From assembly GCA_033060915.1 (NCBI GenBank), contig CM065384.1, forward strand, positions 35,360,001 to 35,424,000: 64,000 nt of DNA, given 5' to 3'. The notes beneath the pieces were generated by a model. That model saw only the letters and a program-made list of their open reading frames with translations, was not told the origin of the DNA and ran no database searches. A program made the position numbers and the translations under genes. Shown piece by piece: positions 10,442-21,297 of this stretch (positions are counted from its first letter, which is position 1; each line of letters starts with the position of its first letter). The stretch is from Euryodendron excelsum (Eukaryota > Streptophyta > Magnoliopsida > Ericales > Pentaphylacaceae).

Positions 10442-11014
10442 GTAAGAATTGTGGGACCCCACTGCCTTTTGTAGTTGTTAGTGGGTTTTGTAAGTCAAAA
10501 TACCCTTTTTCCAACCTAATTGATCTTATGACTAATGTTAATTTCATGATTGTATATGCGAATCTTGCATGTTCTTTACTTCTTGAACTTCTCTCTGTTT
10601 TTCTTGGCTCTCTTTGCCCTATTTGTATGAAAAAATGGAGAGTTTAATCTTTTAATATTACAATTTTTATTTGCAACTGTTCATTTGAATTTTTCTAATC
10701 TCTCTAGCCAATTAGTTGCTTTTGAAGATGACCATTACTGGCCATCTATTAGTTGCAGATTTCAGTCAAAACTAAAGACCTCTCTGAAACCCTTGACAAA
10801 TCCCAGGGGTTTAATGGATTTTCAATAGTTTTAAAAGTGATTTTTTTAAAGCCTTAACAAACAAAATTTAAAAGCTTAAGCTACAAGCTACTAAGAAAAC
10901 GCATACAAACACTTTCTAAATAAGCTCTTAGTGACTTTTTTTTTTGTTTTTTTTACGGATCCTTTTCTCCCTAAAAGCCCCTTTCTAGCAAGGGTAATAA
11001 ATTAATGCAGAAAC

Positions 11015-11235
11015 CCAAGGGGTTGGCCTGGTGGCTTGGCCTAGGGCCTGGAGCTCTCCTCTTCAGAAGGTCTCAGCTTCGAAATTTGTTAAATACTATT
11101 AACTCCTTGGAGTCATCCTAGGATTTTTGAGTTGGTAATTACTTGATTTGTATAGGACGAGGGAATGCATAGATTCTGGAATTAGTCATGGTGCGCATAA
11201 ACTTGCTTAGACACCCAATCAAGAAAAATAAATCC
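11015..11235 (+). mobile_element. Au-like tRNA-derived SINE
   Basis: It begins GGGGTTGGCCTGGTGG, a tRNA-like A-box region, has a degenerate B-box-like GGTCTCAGCTTCGAAA, and ends with TTAGTCATGGTGCGCATAAA...GACACCC before an A-rich tail. The tail matches the Au SINE 3' end (TTAGTCGAGGTGCGCGCAAGC...GGACACC) known in many angiosperms. The copy in S3 is split by a hAT element at 50607. Confidence 0.6.
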
Positions 11236-12165
11236 ATATAGTACTTTTTACTAAATTGATGTGGCTTAATAAGAATCAGTCACTTATAAACAAAACACTC
11301 ATTACAGTGACTCTTATTAACAAAAATGTCAATAGTGAAATTTTCTGTACTGATTATCCAGAAGAATAACATTTTTCTTCTCACAATGTATGTATTTACA
11401 AGGGTACATGTATATGTGTTTATAACTTTGTCTAGTCCGAATAAGTGACCCTCCACCCCACCCCCAAATCCTATCCCATTCCAACCAAGGTGGATTGAAC
11501 ATGTCTGATGAAAGTTGATGACAAGGTTTACTCTTCATCTTCTTCATCCATGGAAAGATGTTGCTTATGCCAAGGATTGAAGTATGAGTTTGTGTTCTTT
11601 CTATTTTAAATTATAATTTATGATTAGTAAAGATTTTTTATGAAGATTATAATTAAAAATATTACTATAATGATCAATGGATAGCATTAATGAAGTTGAG
11701 AATGAATAAATTAAAAGGAATCAATAATAGTACCACACATGTATTTTATTTTTTTAAAATCAAAATTTTGGGAAAAAATATTATAATTAGTGATATTATC
11801 AAACTCATGTAATAATTATCAATTGATGATCCAAATCTCATATTATAATTAGTGAAATTATCAAACTCTCAAGTTGCACAAATCAACCCAACGTAGGCAA
11901 ATATTTTATTGTTTGGTTTGTGACACTTGTGATTATTTTCTCATTGAAGAAATTTTAAATTTGAAAACACAACCATTTACCTATGATAATGCCATTTTAA
12001 AAGTGTTATCCCTCTCTAAAATGGTGAACACATAGCATGGCATGAATAGGATGCGGTTTTGCTGTGAATAATGGTCATGTTGTTGTTGATGTGGCCCAAT
12101 GAATATTCGCAGAGTGGCAAGCCATAAAATTGTTTTTTTTTGTTACAGGTTCTAATAGTCTCTTT

Positions 12166-12455
12166 TCAGACTGTTCAAAAAATTGATTAGCCCGACCTGA
12201 CTCGACACCAACCCGATCACCATATGGGTGGATTTTGATCAACCCGACTATATTAGGTTCCGGTTGCGGGTTTTTATTTTTTCACCCCGAACCAACCCCT
12301 TTTTTTGCACTAAAATTTCATTTATTCACCCAACCCGAACCAATTTGATCATCCATTGGGTTGAATGTCGTTCCAAAATTCTTCAACTCGATATGGTTAG
12401 GTCAGGTGACGGGTGACTCCCCAACCCGATCTGACCTGACCTGTGAACACCCCTA
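12166..12455. mobile_element. hAT-like MITE, 290 bp
   Basis: It is flanked by the 8-bp direct repeat GTCTCTTT at 12158-12165 and 12456-12463. The right end reads GTGAACACCCCTA; the left end, GACTGTTCA, is its degraded inverse. The interior is rich in CCCGACC/GGGTCGG words. S2 has the uninterrupted site near 21545-21558, and S3 carries the same insertion at 54197-54502. The 8-bp duplication and terminal TA/CCCCTA point to a hAT-mobilised non-autonomous element. Confidence 0.65.
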
Positions 12456-13554
12456 GTCTCTTTAATTCCAGTTTATCTTTCTGATATTTAATACAAGAAA
12501 ATTGCTATTTTTACATAATATTTGTACATAAACTTTTACCAGAATAATATGTCAATAACAGTCTTATAATTAAAAGTCATTGCAGTGGATTTTTTTTTTT
12601 TTTTGAAGTGATAGGCTCTCATTTAGATATATCGTTCTGTAAAAAAAATTTCCATCGAATTAACTATAATTGTATGTGTGATGGCATCTACGATTCTAGA
12701 AATATAAATGAACCCGCTTATTGCAATTGCTCATAATACCCTTTTCTAGCTTCTAGCTAGTGTCTATTTCTTAGTTCCAACCTAGCCAATCTCTAGGGTG
12801 AAATGGCTAGGTTGACATGTACATTCGGAAATATTTTTGTCAGTTGTTCTTGGTGGTGCTCTTAAATTAAAAGAAGACCTCAGATAGAAATTTAGGCAAC
12901 GACTTTGCTAAGCTATTCGACTACATTCTACTCCGACCTCTTAATTGCCCTGAAAAAAGCATTCATTATTTTCTTCTTTTTTCCTTTCTCTTGTTTTTTG
13001 TCCTTTTCCTTCTCCTTTGTCGTATGAACTTTTTGCCCTACTTTAATACAATCCCTCTTTCTCTCTTGTAAAATTTTATTTTTCATTTTCTCCTCAGTCC
13101 TCCCTTCTGTGTTCCCTTCAGTTAACAAACCAAGTGTAGAAATTTTCTTTTGCATATGATAATGAACGTTATTTTCAATCTAGTCAAATACAAGTTTCCA
13201 ATATCGTTTTTTGGCCAGCTTCTCACTGTGATTGGTGCTTGAACACCCAAAACAAAGCGGTGAAGTTTTGTTGTGTGCGACTGAACGAGAACAAATAACC
13301 CATGTGAAAATCGGAAATCACATGAAAGAAAAAGAAAAATGCTATTCTTCTAGAATTATTGTATACAATTTTGTACCATAATAATGTAACCGTGACAGTT
13401 TTGTAATTAAAATTTATCTTAATGAATTCTTTATTTTAAATTAATAGGTCCACAACTCAAGCACATCATTCTGCATATAAATTTTTTTAGTTATATAGCA
13501 TTAAACAACGAAAAAAAAAGGAAAACTCCAACTCAAAGGATTCACTCAAGAAGA

Positions 13555-14877
13555 CAAAATCCTACCAATCATAAAACAGATGAGGAGATATTTGGAAAAA
13601 AGAAAATAAAAAAAAAAACAAGAGAGAGCTACCAAAACTATATAATGAAACAGAGGTGGTCTTTAAAATGTATTAGTAGATACAATTCGTTAGAACGGTT
13701 GAGATTTAATTTGACTTCAAACCAACTGTTAGGATCAATTTTCAACTTCTCCTACCCACTTCAACCTCCGCCCAAATCTACCACTTAATGGGCCCACTAC
13801 CCGACCTCCGGCCTCTCACACACCATCTATGTCATGTCTGCCACTCCACCATATCTCTCTTCTCATTTCACCCCACTCACTTTCTCTCTCTCTCTAGATC
13901 TACCCATCTGTGTATCTCTCAGTTTTTTTGTTCTCATAATACCATGCTCGTGGCATCATCGGAATCCATTGTTGTCGCCGCACCAGCCAAAACAATTGAA
14001 CAAACCACATTCTCTTCGGTTCGACGACAATTGCATCGGCTCAATTGAAATGGTCCATTGATCCGTCTCTATGGTGATGGAAGTCATGGAGACTCTCACC
14101 ACCATACCGTAGCCCACAGAGACCACCCGCCTCTCTTCTTTTCCCCTTTCTCTAAAATCCCATGGCCGAAGCACTTACAGTCTGTCTCACTCTAATACCC
14201 TCCCTCTCAAAAAAAAAAAAAAAGGGTACAAATTGATATGCTTTCTCTCAAGCAAACGAAGGCAAAATTGGTAGTGAGGTGTGGCTATGGAGGCTTCCAC
14301 CACTGCAAGTGGTGATGATATTTGTGTAAGAGTTGTGAGACCCCACTACCTTTTGTAGTTGTTAGTGGTTTTTGTAAGTCAAAATACCCTTTTTCCAACC
14401 TAATTGATCTTATGACTAATGATAATTTCATGATTGTATATGCGAATCTTGCATGTTCTTTACTTCTTGAACTTATATTCTTTTTCTTGGCTCTCTTCGC
14501 CTTGTTTGTATTAGAAAATGGAGAGTTTAATCTTTTTAATATTACAATTTTTATTTGCTGCTGTTTATTTGAATTTTTCAATTGTCTCTAGCCAATCAGT
14601 TGCTCTTGAAGATGACCATTGCTGGCCATCTATTAGTTGCAGATTTCAAGTCAAAACTAAAGACCTTGCTTAAACCCTTGACAAATCCCAGGGGTTTAAG
14701 GAATTTTCAATGGGTTGAGCAGATGGGTATGTGGTATTCACATTTTCAAGTGTTTCACTTATGAGATTTTGGAATTAGAGCGTCACCTCTTTATTTGTTC
14801 TTTCATTTCTGTGTATCTAATTAGATTCTTAATTTTTAGGAGCTGCCTATGTTAAGCTTGGTTTGGTGCACTGCAAA
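13555..14877 (+). repeat. R2: cassette R, copy 2
   Basis: This is the simplest R copy, without the internal tandem duplication seen in R1, R3 and R4. It has CTATATAATG (about 13638), the small ORF (13944-14048), a possible exon (14287-14325) with GTAAGA donor, an acceptor at 14591, and a third possible acceptor (TTTTTAG near 14839) followed by an open stretch AAYVKLGLVHC. A CACTA transposon end starts at 14878. It may be the 5' half of a host gene interrupted there. Confidence 0.6.
13944..14048 (+). CDS. Small conserved ORF of cassette R, copy 2
   Basis: 34 codons, MLVASSESIVVAAPAK..., the same length and stop position as the copies at 9995 and 56197. The second residue is Leu instead of Val. 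No known domain; role unknown. Confidence 0.35.
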   Translation: MLVASSESIVVAAPAKTIEQTTFSSVRRQLHRLN

Positions 14878-15997
14878 CACTACAACAAAAATAGGATCTA
14901 GTGACACCATTTTAATGGTATTTTATAGAAAAATGACATAAAAAAATACATTTTAATGGTGCTTTATTAAAAATGTCATTGAAGCACAATAAATTACAAT
15001 TTTGTAATGACATTTTGTGAGAGAATGCCACAACTTATGTAGCAGCAGTGGCATTTTTTTAGAAAGTGTCATTGAGCCAAACAGTTGTAGAGGCCTTATA
15101 GTGACGTCGTAGTAAAAAACGCCATTAAAAATCTCATTTCATGACATTTTGTGAGAGAACGCCACTACTTGTGGCAGCAGTGGCATTTTCCAAAAATTGC
15201 CATTGAACCACGCCAATGTGCAAGCCTTTTAGTGGTATCTGACTAAAAAATACCACAAAAAATATAATTTTCATGACGTTTTGTAAGAGGATGCCACGGA
15301 AAAAAGAAAATAATTTACTGGAAATCCAAAGCACCAATTTAGACGCATTTTTGGGTTACAACGGTGTGGTTTTGATGAGTATCTCAAACTGGCGGGATGA
15401 TTTGAAATGGGGGGAAATTTTCATGCCCAACTTTCTCCCTTTCTCTTCTTCAAAACCCGATTGTTTTCTCACAATCTCTCTCTCTCAAAAGAATACTTGT
15501 CCAGGGCTAGGGTTAGAGTTTTTTTTATTAGATAGAGAGAAATGGCGACATCTACTGCTAGATTCATCATTCACATTCTTAGAGGATTGCGTTGTCTGCG
15601 TCCTTGATCAACGATTGAACAACAATACGACATCTCTTTGTTTGCCGAAGTTGAAGAAGAGTGGCAGGAGAGTTCTTGGTGTCGATGGTGAGAGTGGTGG
15701 CATGATGGGGATTGATCTCAGGACAATGAACTCCGCGGCGGTGATAGTCCGCAATCTGAGGGGAAGTGCACGATTCTAAGAATAGAAATGTGCTCACCGC
15801 ACATGTTGCAAAGCGGCACTGTGTGATGAACATCGAGAGCTCAAGTATGCTCATTTTTAACTTCCAACTTTACGTTTCTAGTATATTCTGATAATTTGTA
15901 TTAAAAACTGTCAAATATGTTTGTCGGTGGATACTTGAAATTTTCTAGTTTCTGTATTTTGGGGATAGCTTTTAGTGATATCCAAACTAATCTAGCT
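14878..15997 (+). mobile_element. CACTA (En/Spm-type) 5' end with subterminal repeats
   Basis: The terminus CACTACAACAAAAATAGG is the standard plant CACTA inverted-repeat end. Behind it are subterminal direct repeats, a GACATTTTGTGAGAG word at 15008, 15142 and (as GACGTTTTGTAAGAG) 15274, spaced about 133 bp. Between them are short complementary GTGGCATTTT/AATGCCAC motifs able to fold. No matching 3' terminus (TGTTGTAGTG) was found up to 21300, so the element is truncated or lost its other end. A copia element follows at 15998. Confidence 0.7.
15273..15860 (+). pseudogene. Unidentified transcribed-looking segment inside the CACTA remnant
   Basis: Downstream of the subterminal repeats lies a CT-rich leader (15435-15490), then an ATG frame at 15542 and a 168-codon frame at 15273-15779. 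The composition is less AT-rich than its surroundings. A donor-like AG|GTATGC-type site occurs near 15846. I recognise no domain. It may be the 5' part of the CACTA transposase gene or a captured host exon. Confidence 0.25.
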
Positions 15998-16252
15998 TGT
16001 TAAGATGAAAATGGCAGTCAAAAACTGTATATTTTTATTGGTTTCAATGGACAAATATATAATAGAATGCTGCTGAATTGTAGCAGTAACTATGACAAAT
16101 GAATGAAATCATTAGCTATAAACACTCCAGATTTTCAGTTGTAACTACTGCAGATTTCTAGCAATTTGCAGATTATATGCTGCAGATTATATGCTACAGA
16201 TTTTCAGCTTGAAGATTGATTGTTGAAGATATGGTGCTCTGATTTCCCAATA
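15998..16252 (-). repeat. Copia 3' LTR
   Basis: 255 bp. It is preceded on the coding strand by the polypurine tract GAGGGGAAG (16253-16261), which overlaps the gag-pol stop codon, as is common in copia. It differs from the 5' LTR by a handful of substitutions and one indel near 16175-16205. Confidence 0.9.
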
Positions 16253-16259
16253 CTTCCCC

Positions 16260-19200
16260 TCAAGTTGGAGCGTGAGGATTGTGAACGCCTAACTTGCCAA
16301 TGAGCCTGTGGAAAGCTTCTTTGCCAAGTGCTTTTGTGAAAACATCCGCAAGTTGATTTCGTGAATGAGTATAAGCAGTATGAAGAAGACCCGATTGAAT
16401 TTTTTCTCTGATAAGGTGGCAATCAATCTCAATATGTTTGGTTCGCTCATGAAAAACTGGGTTGGCTGCAACGTGGAGGGCAGCTTAGTTATCACAATAT
16501 AACGTCATAGGAGATGGGTGAGAGATTCCCAAGTCAGTAAGAAGATATTTCAACCATTGAAGTTCACAAGCTGCTAATGTCATGGCTCGATATTCAGCTT
16601 CGGCAGAGGATCGCGAGACAGTGCTCTGTTTCTTGGTTTTCCATGAGATAGGGGAATCACAAAGTAAGGTACAATAACCAGTAGTTGACCGTCGAGTCAT
16701 GGGACAGCTAGCCCAATCTGAATCGCAATAAGAGATTAAATGAAGCTTGCTAGTAGAAGACAAGAAAATGCCCTGTCCTGGAGTACCCTTTAAAAAATGG
16801 AGCAATCGCATGGCAACATCAAGATGTGGTTTTCTCGGTTGATGCATGAATTGACTTAAGATGTGCATAGCGAAGACAATATCAGGTCTTGTGATTGTGA
16901 GGTAGATCAGTCGACCAACAAGGCACCGATACAAAGATGGATCCTCCAATGGGTTACCGTCTATGTTGGTGAGCTTAAGATGTTGGTCCATGGGAAAGGC
17001 AGCAGGTCGAGCACCAAGAAGTCCAGCATCATCAAGTAATTCAAGAGTATATTTCCATTGTGTGAGAGATATGCCCTTGCTGGAACGTGATACCTCAATG
17101 CCTAGGAAGTATTTGAGAGGGCCAAGATCTTTAATATGAAATTTTCTTCCAAGATAAATCTTCAAGGCTTGAATGGATGATAAATCATTGCCCGTAATAA
17201 TGATGTCATCCACATACACAAGGATGAAAACTGAAGAGGAACCTTGAGTTCGAGTGAAGAGTGAATAGTTGGCTTTAGATTGAGAAAAACCAGTAGTTAA
17301 TAACACTTGTGAAAATTTCGCGAACCAATTACGGGAAGCTTGCTTGAGGCCATATAAGGATTTATTGAGCTTACATACAGTTTGCTCCCCTTGTTTTTGA
17401 AATCCTGGTGGAATTGTCATGTACACTTCTTCATCTAAATCACCATGAAGAAAAGCATTGTTGACATCTAGTTGATGCAAAGGCCATCCTTGAATGGCAG
17501 CAATTGCTAAGAGACATCGCATAGTGACTAACTTAGCAACAGGAGCAAAAGTCTCATGATAATCAACCCCTTCTTGTTGGGTGTAACCCTTTGACACAAG
17601 GCGTGCTTTATACCGTTCAACAGTGCCATCCGATCTATATTTAACCTTATAAACCCACTTGCAACCAATAGGATGTTTACCAGACGGTAATTTGGTAAGA
17701 GTCCATGTATCGTTGGCCTCTAAAGCTTGAATTTCAATGGTCATCGCTTCTCTCCATTGAGGTAACTTAACAGCTTCTTTGAAGTTTTTGGGCTCTGGAA
17801 TGGAAGTTAGAGTAACAAGAAAAGCATGATGGGAAGCTGACATTTGATCGTAAGACAAGTAAGTTGACATAGGATATGGAGTACCTGTAGAACCGCCCTG
17901 CAAAGAAGATGACTTACTTGGGAAGTTTGAAAGATTACTGACTGCAGAACAATGGTAATTAGATAGATGAGATGGAGGTTTAATAATGCGCATGGTGCGG
18001 CGTAGAGTTGGTGCGGTGGAAGAATGTGGAGGTGGTGCACCATGAACATTGCCGTTTTGGAGGGATGCTGAATTGGAAGGGGCAGTATCTGGTATAGAGG
18101 TTGATGTATTAGTGCCAGATGTTAAAGGATCAGAAAAAAATTGTTGACCAAGGACAGTGGGTGTATTTGGTAATGGGAGAGGTAAAACACTGGATGGATT
18201 GGATGCTCGCAATGCATCTCGATAAGGAAAGATGTGCTCATAAAATTTAACATCACGACTCGTATAAATTCGATGACTAGCCAGATCAAAAATTCGATAC
18301 CCTTTCTGAGCATATGGATAGCCAACAAAAATGCCAAGTTTAGCTCGTTGATCGAACTTATGTTGGATATTAGTATTGGAAGCATAACACAAGCAACCAA
18401 ATACTCGGAGTCGATCATAACTGGGTTTCTTATGAAATAGAACTTCATAAGGAGATCGATTTTTCAACAATGGTGTAGGTATTCTATTAATGAGATATGC
18501 GGCAGTTAGAACACATTCCCCCCAAAATGAAAGAGGAAGATTGGCTTGAAAGCGTAAAGCACGAGCGACATTAAGAAGATGGAGATGCTTGCGTTCAACT
18601 ACACCATTTTGTTAGGGGGTGTAGACACAACTAGACTCATGTATAATGCCTTCACCATGGAGAAATTTTTGAACATCAGTATGGAAAAATTCACGACCAT
18701 TATCAGTTCGAATTTTGCAAATTTGGCCTTAAAATTGGGTTTTTACAAGAGCAATAAGCAATAGTAGAAAATGCTTGGTTTCTAATTTAACTTGCATTAA
18801 GAACACCCAAGTAGCTCTTGTAAAGTCATCAACAATTGTGAGGAAATAATGTGCACCTGAATGGGAAGGAGTTGCATAACCACCCCAAATGTCACAATGG
18901 ATCAATTGAAAAGGTTTATTACTAGAAATTTGACTCAAAGAAAAAGGAACTCGAGTTTGTTTTGCAATGGGACAAATGTCACAAGCACATTCATTTGAAA
19001 TGGATATAGAAGAATTGTTTTGAGATAAACAAAGTAAACGAGTTGAAGATGGGTGTCCGAGACACCAATGCCACAGGTCAAAGTGGGGTGGTTTAGTGGG
19101 TCTAACAGCAAAGTGACAACAATGAGGTTCAAGCAGATAAAGTCCTCCCCGTTCCTTACCCAAGAAAATCTTCTTCTTCGTGGACAAGTCCTGCAAGATA

Positions 19201-20755
19201 CACGAATCAGGATAAAAGGTGATGCTGCAATTCATGTTCTTTGTTAACTAGCTAACAGATAATAGATTGTGCTTAAAGGAAGGAAGACAAAGCACATTAT
19301 CAAGATGAATGTCAGGAGAAAGAGTTGTAGAGCCAATATGAGAAATGGGAGCAAGTTGACCATTTGGCAAGCAAACTGGCTTTTGCACAGGAGTAGTAGT
19401 ATGCTGTAAAAGATTAGGAGTAGAGACCATGTGATCTGTGGCTCCACTATCTATTATCCAAGAATTAGAAAATGAAGAGAAGGATGCAAAAGAATTACTT
19501 GCGAGATTAACTAGTTGTAAGCTACCTGGAGATATGAGAGAGAGAATTTTATGGTACTCTTCTGCCGTGAATTGAGGAATGGAGATGCTGCTACCTTCAA
19601 TGTTGGTTGTAGCAGGAGAGGGCAACAGTCCAACAACATGGTGTGGTTGTTGGGCATTATGCACTTGCGATAGTGAAGATTGTGTGAACTGTTGCATTGG
19701 ATGATGAGGCTGTCGTCGTTGATCTAGTGGCCGATGCTTGTTATAAGACTGGACAGAGCTATTTCCATTCCGTTTTGGAGGATTACTAATGATTTTGTAG
19801 CAATGATCCACCGTGTGATTGTCCTTCCCACAATGAGAGCAATTTGGTTGCTGATTTGGTGGCTGATTTGGAGGATAACCGATGATTTTGTAGCAATGAT
19901 CCACTGTGTGATTGTCCTTCCCACAATGAGAGCAATTTGGTTGCTGATTTGGTTTGTTGTTGAATTGTCTTTTGTCAAAATTTTTGCCTCGAGAAACAGC
20001 CATAGCTGAAGTATCTATGGTTGGTTTAGGGGCAACATGGAGTGCCCGTTGTTTTTCTTCTTGAAGAAGTAGACTATAAGCCCGAGAAACAGAGGGAAGT
20101 GGATCCATCAGGAGAATATGACTTTGGAGAGAGGAATAAGACTCATTCAACCCCATCAAAAATTGCATGAGGCGTTGTTGTTGCGTAAATTCCAGAATAG
20201 CTTTAGAAGCACCACAAGAACATGGTGGAAAGGCAGAAAGTGAAGCTAATTCATCCCAGAAAGTCTTAAGATGATTGAAATAAGCAGCAATGGATAACCC
20301 TTCTTGTTGGAGAGTGGCTATAGATCGAGTTAAATCAAAGATGCGTGGAGCATTGCTTTGCGAAAAGCGTTCTCGTAAATCAATCCAGATCTCATAGGCT
20401 GAGGTAGTGTAAATTACACTATCTGCTATTTCAGGCGAGAGAGAATTAAGAATCCATGATCGAATCATGTCATTAGCTCGATCCCATTTGGGAAAAAGGG
20501 GTGACGAAGTGGGTGGAGATGGAAGAGAGCCATCAATGAAGGCAAGCTTATTTTTGCATTGAGCGCCATATGTATAGCTCGAAACCATGTGCCATAATTA
20601 TCTCCTGTAAGAGATTTGGAGACAAGAATGGTACCTGGACTGTCAGAATGGTGGAGAAAATATGGTGAGGAGGCATAAGGATCCATGGTAGATGGATCTG
20701 AAGAAGTAGAATTGATTGGAGAATCGTCAGTGGTTTGGATTGGAACATTCACCAT
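16260..20755 (-). pseudogene. Copia Gag-Pol polyprotein (one frameshift, four in-frame stops)
   Basis: From Met at 20755 the order is: Gag N-terminus with GDNYGTWF; UBN2-type Gag; a CCHC knuckle present twice (19790-19950); protease with IDSGATDHM; GAG-pre-integrase (WHWCLGHPS); integrase core (HCDIWG, VDDFTR, later VVERKH); reverse transcriptase with FLHGDLDEEVYM and the YVDD active site (about 17205); RNase H (CDSDWA, SSAEAEYRAM). Full length is about 1498 residues, normal for copia. Breaks: a 1-base deletion in an A run near 20555, and stops at 19248-19250 (TAG), 18729-18731, 18612-18614 and 16485-16487 (TAA). The 18612 and 16485 stops replace Gln codons and fit C-to-T change. Confidence 0.9.
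19791..19976 (-). repeat. Tandemly duplicated CCHC zinc knuckle in copia Gag
   Basis: A 93-bp unit (31 codons) is repeated head to tail almost without change. Each unit encodes CSHCGKDNHTVDHCYK. The duplication is in frame, so the original Gag would have had two knuckles where most copia Gags have one. Confidence 0.9.
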
Positions 20756-20805
20756 AGCAGCAGCAAGAAACAGAGGAAGGATACTGTAAACATCAAGTTA
20801 ACCTT

Positions 20806-20817
20806 GCTCTGATACCA
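20806..20817 (-). other. Copia primer-binding site
   Basis: The coding strand reads TGGTATCAGAGC, the classic complement to initiator-Met tRNA, directly after the 5' LTR end. Confidence 0.95.
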
Positions 20818-21083
20818 TGCTAAGATGAAAATGGCAGTCAAAAACTGTATATTTTTATTGGTTTCAATGGACAAATATATAATAAAATGCTGCTGAATTG
20901 TAGCAGTAACTATGACAAATGAATGAAATCATTAGCTATAAACACTCCAGATTTTCAGTTGTAACTACTGCAGATTTCTAGCAATCTGCAGATTATATGC
21001 TGCAAATTTTCAGCTGCAGATAATAAGCAGATTTTTAGCTTGAAGATTGATTGTTGAAGATATTGTGCTCTGATTTCCCAATA
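20818..21083 (-). repeat. Copia 5' LTR
   Basis: 266 bp, nearly identical to the 3' LTR. It is followed outside by the target duplication TAGCT at 21084-21088. Confidence 0.9.
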
Positions 21084-21088
21084 TAGCT

Positions 21089-21297
21089 TTTAGTGATGGC
21101 TTTTGTTGTTTCCTCTTTAATTGTAGGCAAAAATTAAAGAAGCTATGCCTATTGAAAGACTTAGGTGGTATGAAGTTCTTAAACTTCAGGGTTCTGTGGT
21201 TATACCATATGACCTGACTGGTGAACTCCTCATGGCTGTAGGCAATACCTTTTCTGGTGAACTCCTCAAGCAAGTCCTCTGCTTTCCACGTTGTACC
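21089..21297 (+). pseudogene. Possible orphan host exon
   Basis: A good 3' splice site (TTTCCTCTTTAATTGTAG, 21108-21125) precedes an open stretch reading AKIKEAMPIERLRWYEVL and then LQGSVVIPYDLTGELL, without stops to about 21290. I do not recognise the protein. It lies between the copia insertion and the abrupt start of S2. It may be a downstream exon of the gene whose 5' part lies in R2, separated by the CACTA and copia insertions, or an exon captured by the CACTA element. Confidence 0.35.

Larger units (their letters stand above)
9395..10805 (+). repeat. R1: cassette R, copy 1
   Basis: This is one of four copies of a sequence found nowhere else in the window (others at 13555-14877, 55500-57550 and 59871-61130). 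In order it holds a TATA-like box (GTATAATG, about 9473), a CT-rich region, a 34-codon ORF, a long poly-C tract, a short ATG exon with a GTAAGA donor and a downstream pyrimidine-tract/AG acceptor. R1 contains an internal tandem duplication (the block from about 9570 recurs at about 9785). It abuts caulimovirid sequence on the left and S1 on the right. Confidence 0.7.
10806..13555. repeat. S1: block S, copy 1
   Basis: A long non-coding block, about 90-95% identical by eye to parts of 21298-22640 (S2) and 50400-55500 (S3). It lies immediately upstream of R2, as S3 lies upstream of R3. It contains an Au-like SINE (11015-11235) and a hAT-like MITE (12166-12455), otherwise AT-rich sequence and pyrimidine-rich tracts at 12950-13100. 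No convincing coding region. The minus-strand Lys/Glu-rich frame at 12928-13155 is not maintained in the other copies. Confidence 0.65.
15998..21083 (-). mobile_element. Complete Ty1/copia retrotransposon, 5086 bp, defective
   Basis: Two LTRs (15998-16252 and 20818-21083) enclose a tRNA-Met primer-binding site (20806-20817) and one gag-pol frame in copia order on the minus strand. The target duplication TAGCT is perfect at 15993-15997 and 21084-21088. With this duplication the LTR begins TATTGGG and ends TTAACA/TTAGCA on the coding strand, a TA...CA rather than TG...CA element. It sits inside or at the edge of the CACTA remnant. Confidence 0.9.

Noticed and set aside
12928..13155. Minus-strand Lys/Glu-rich frame in block S
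   Set aside because: It reflects a pyrimidine-rich tract. Frame and start differ in S2 and S3.
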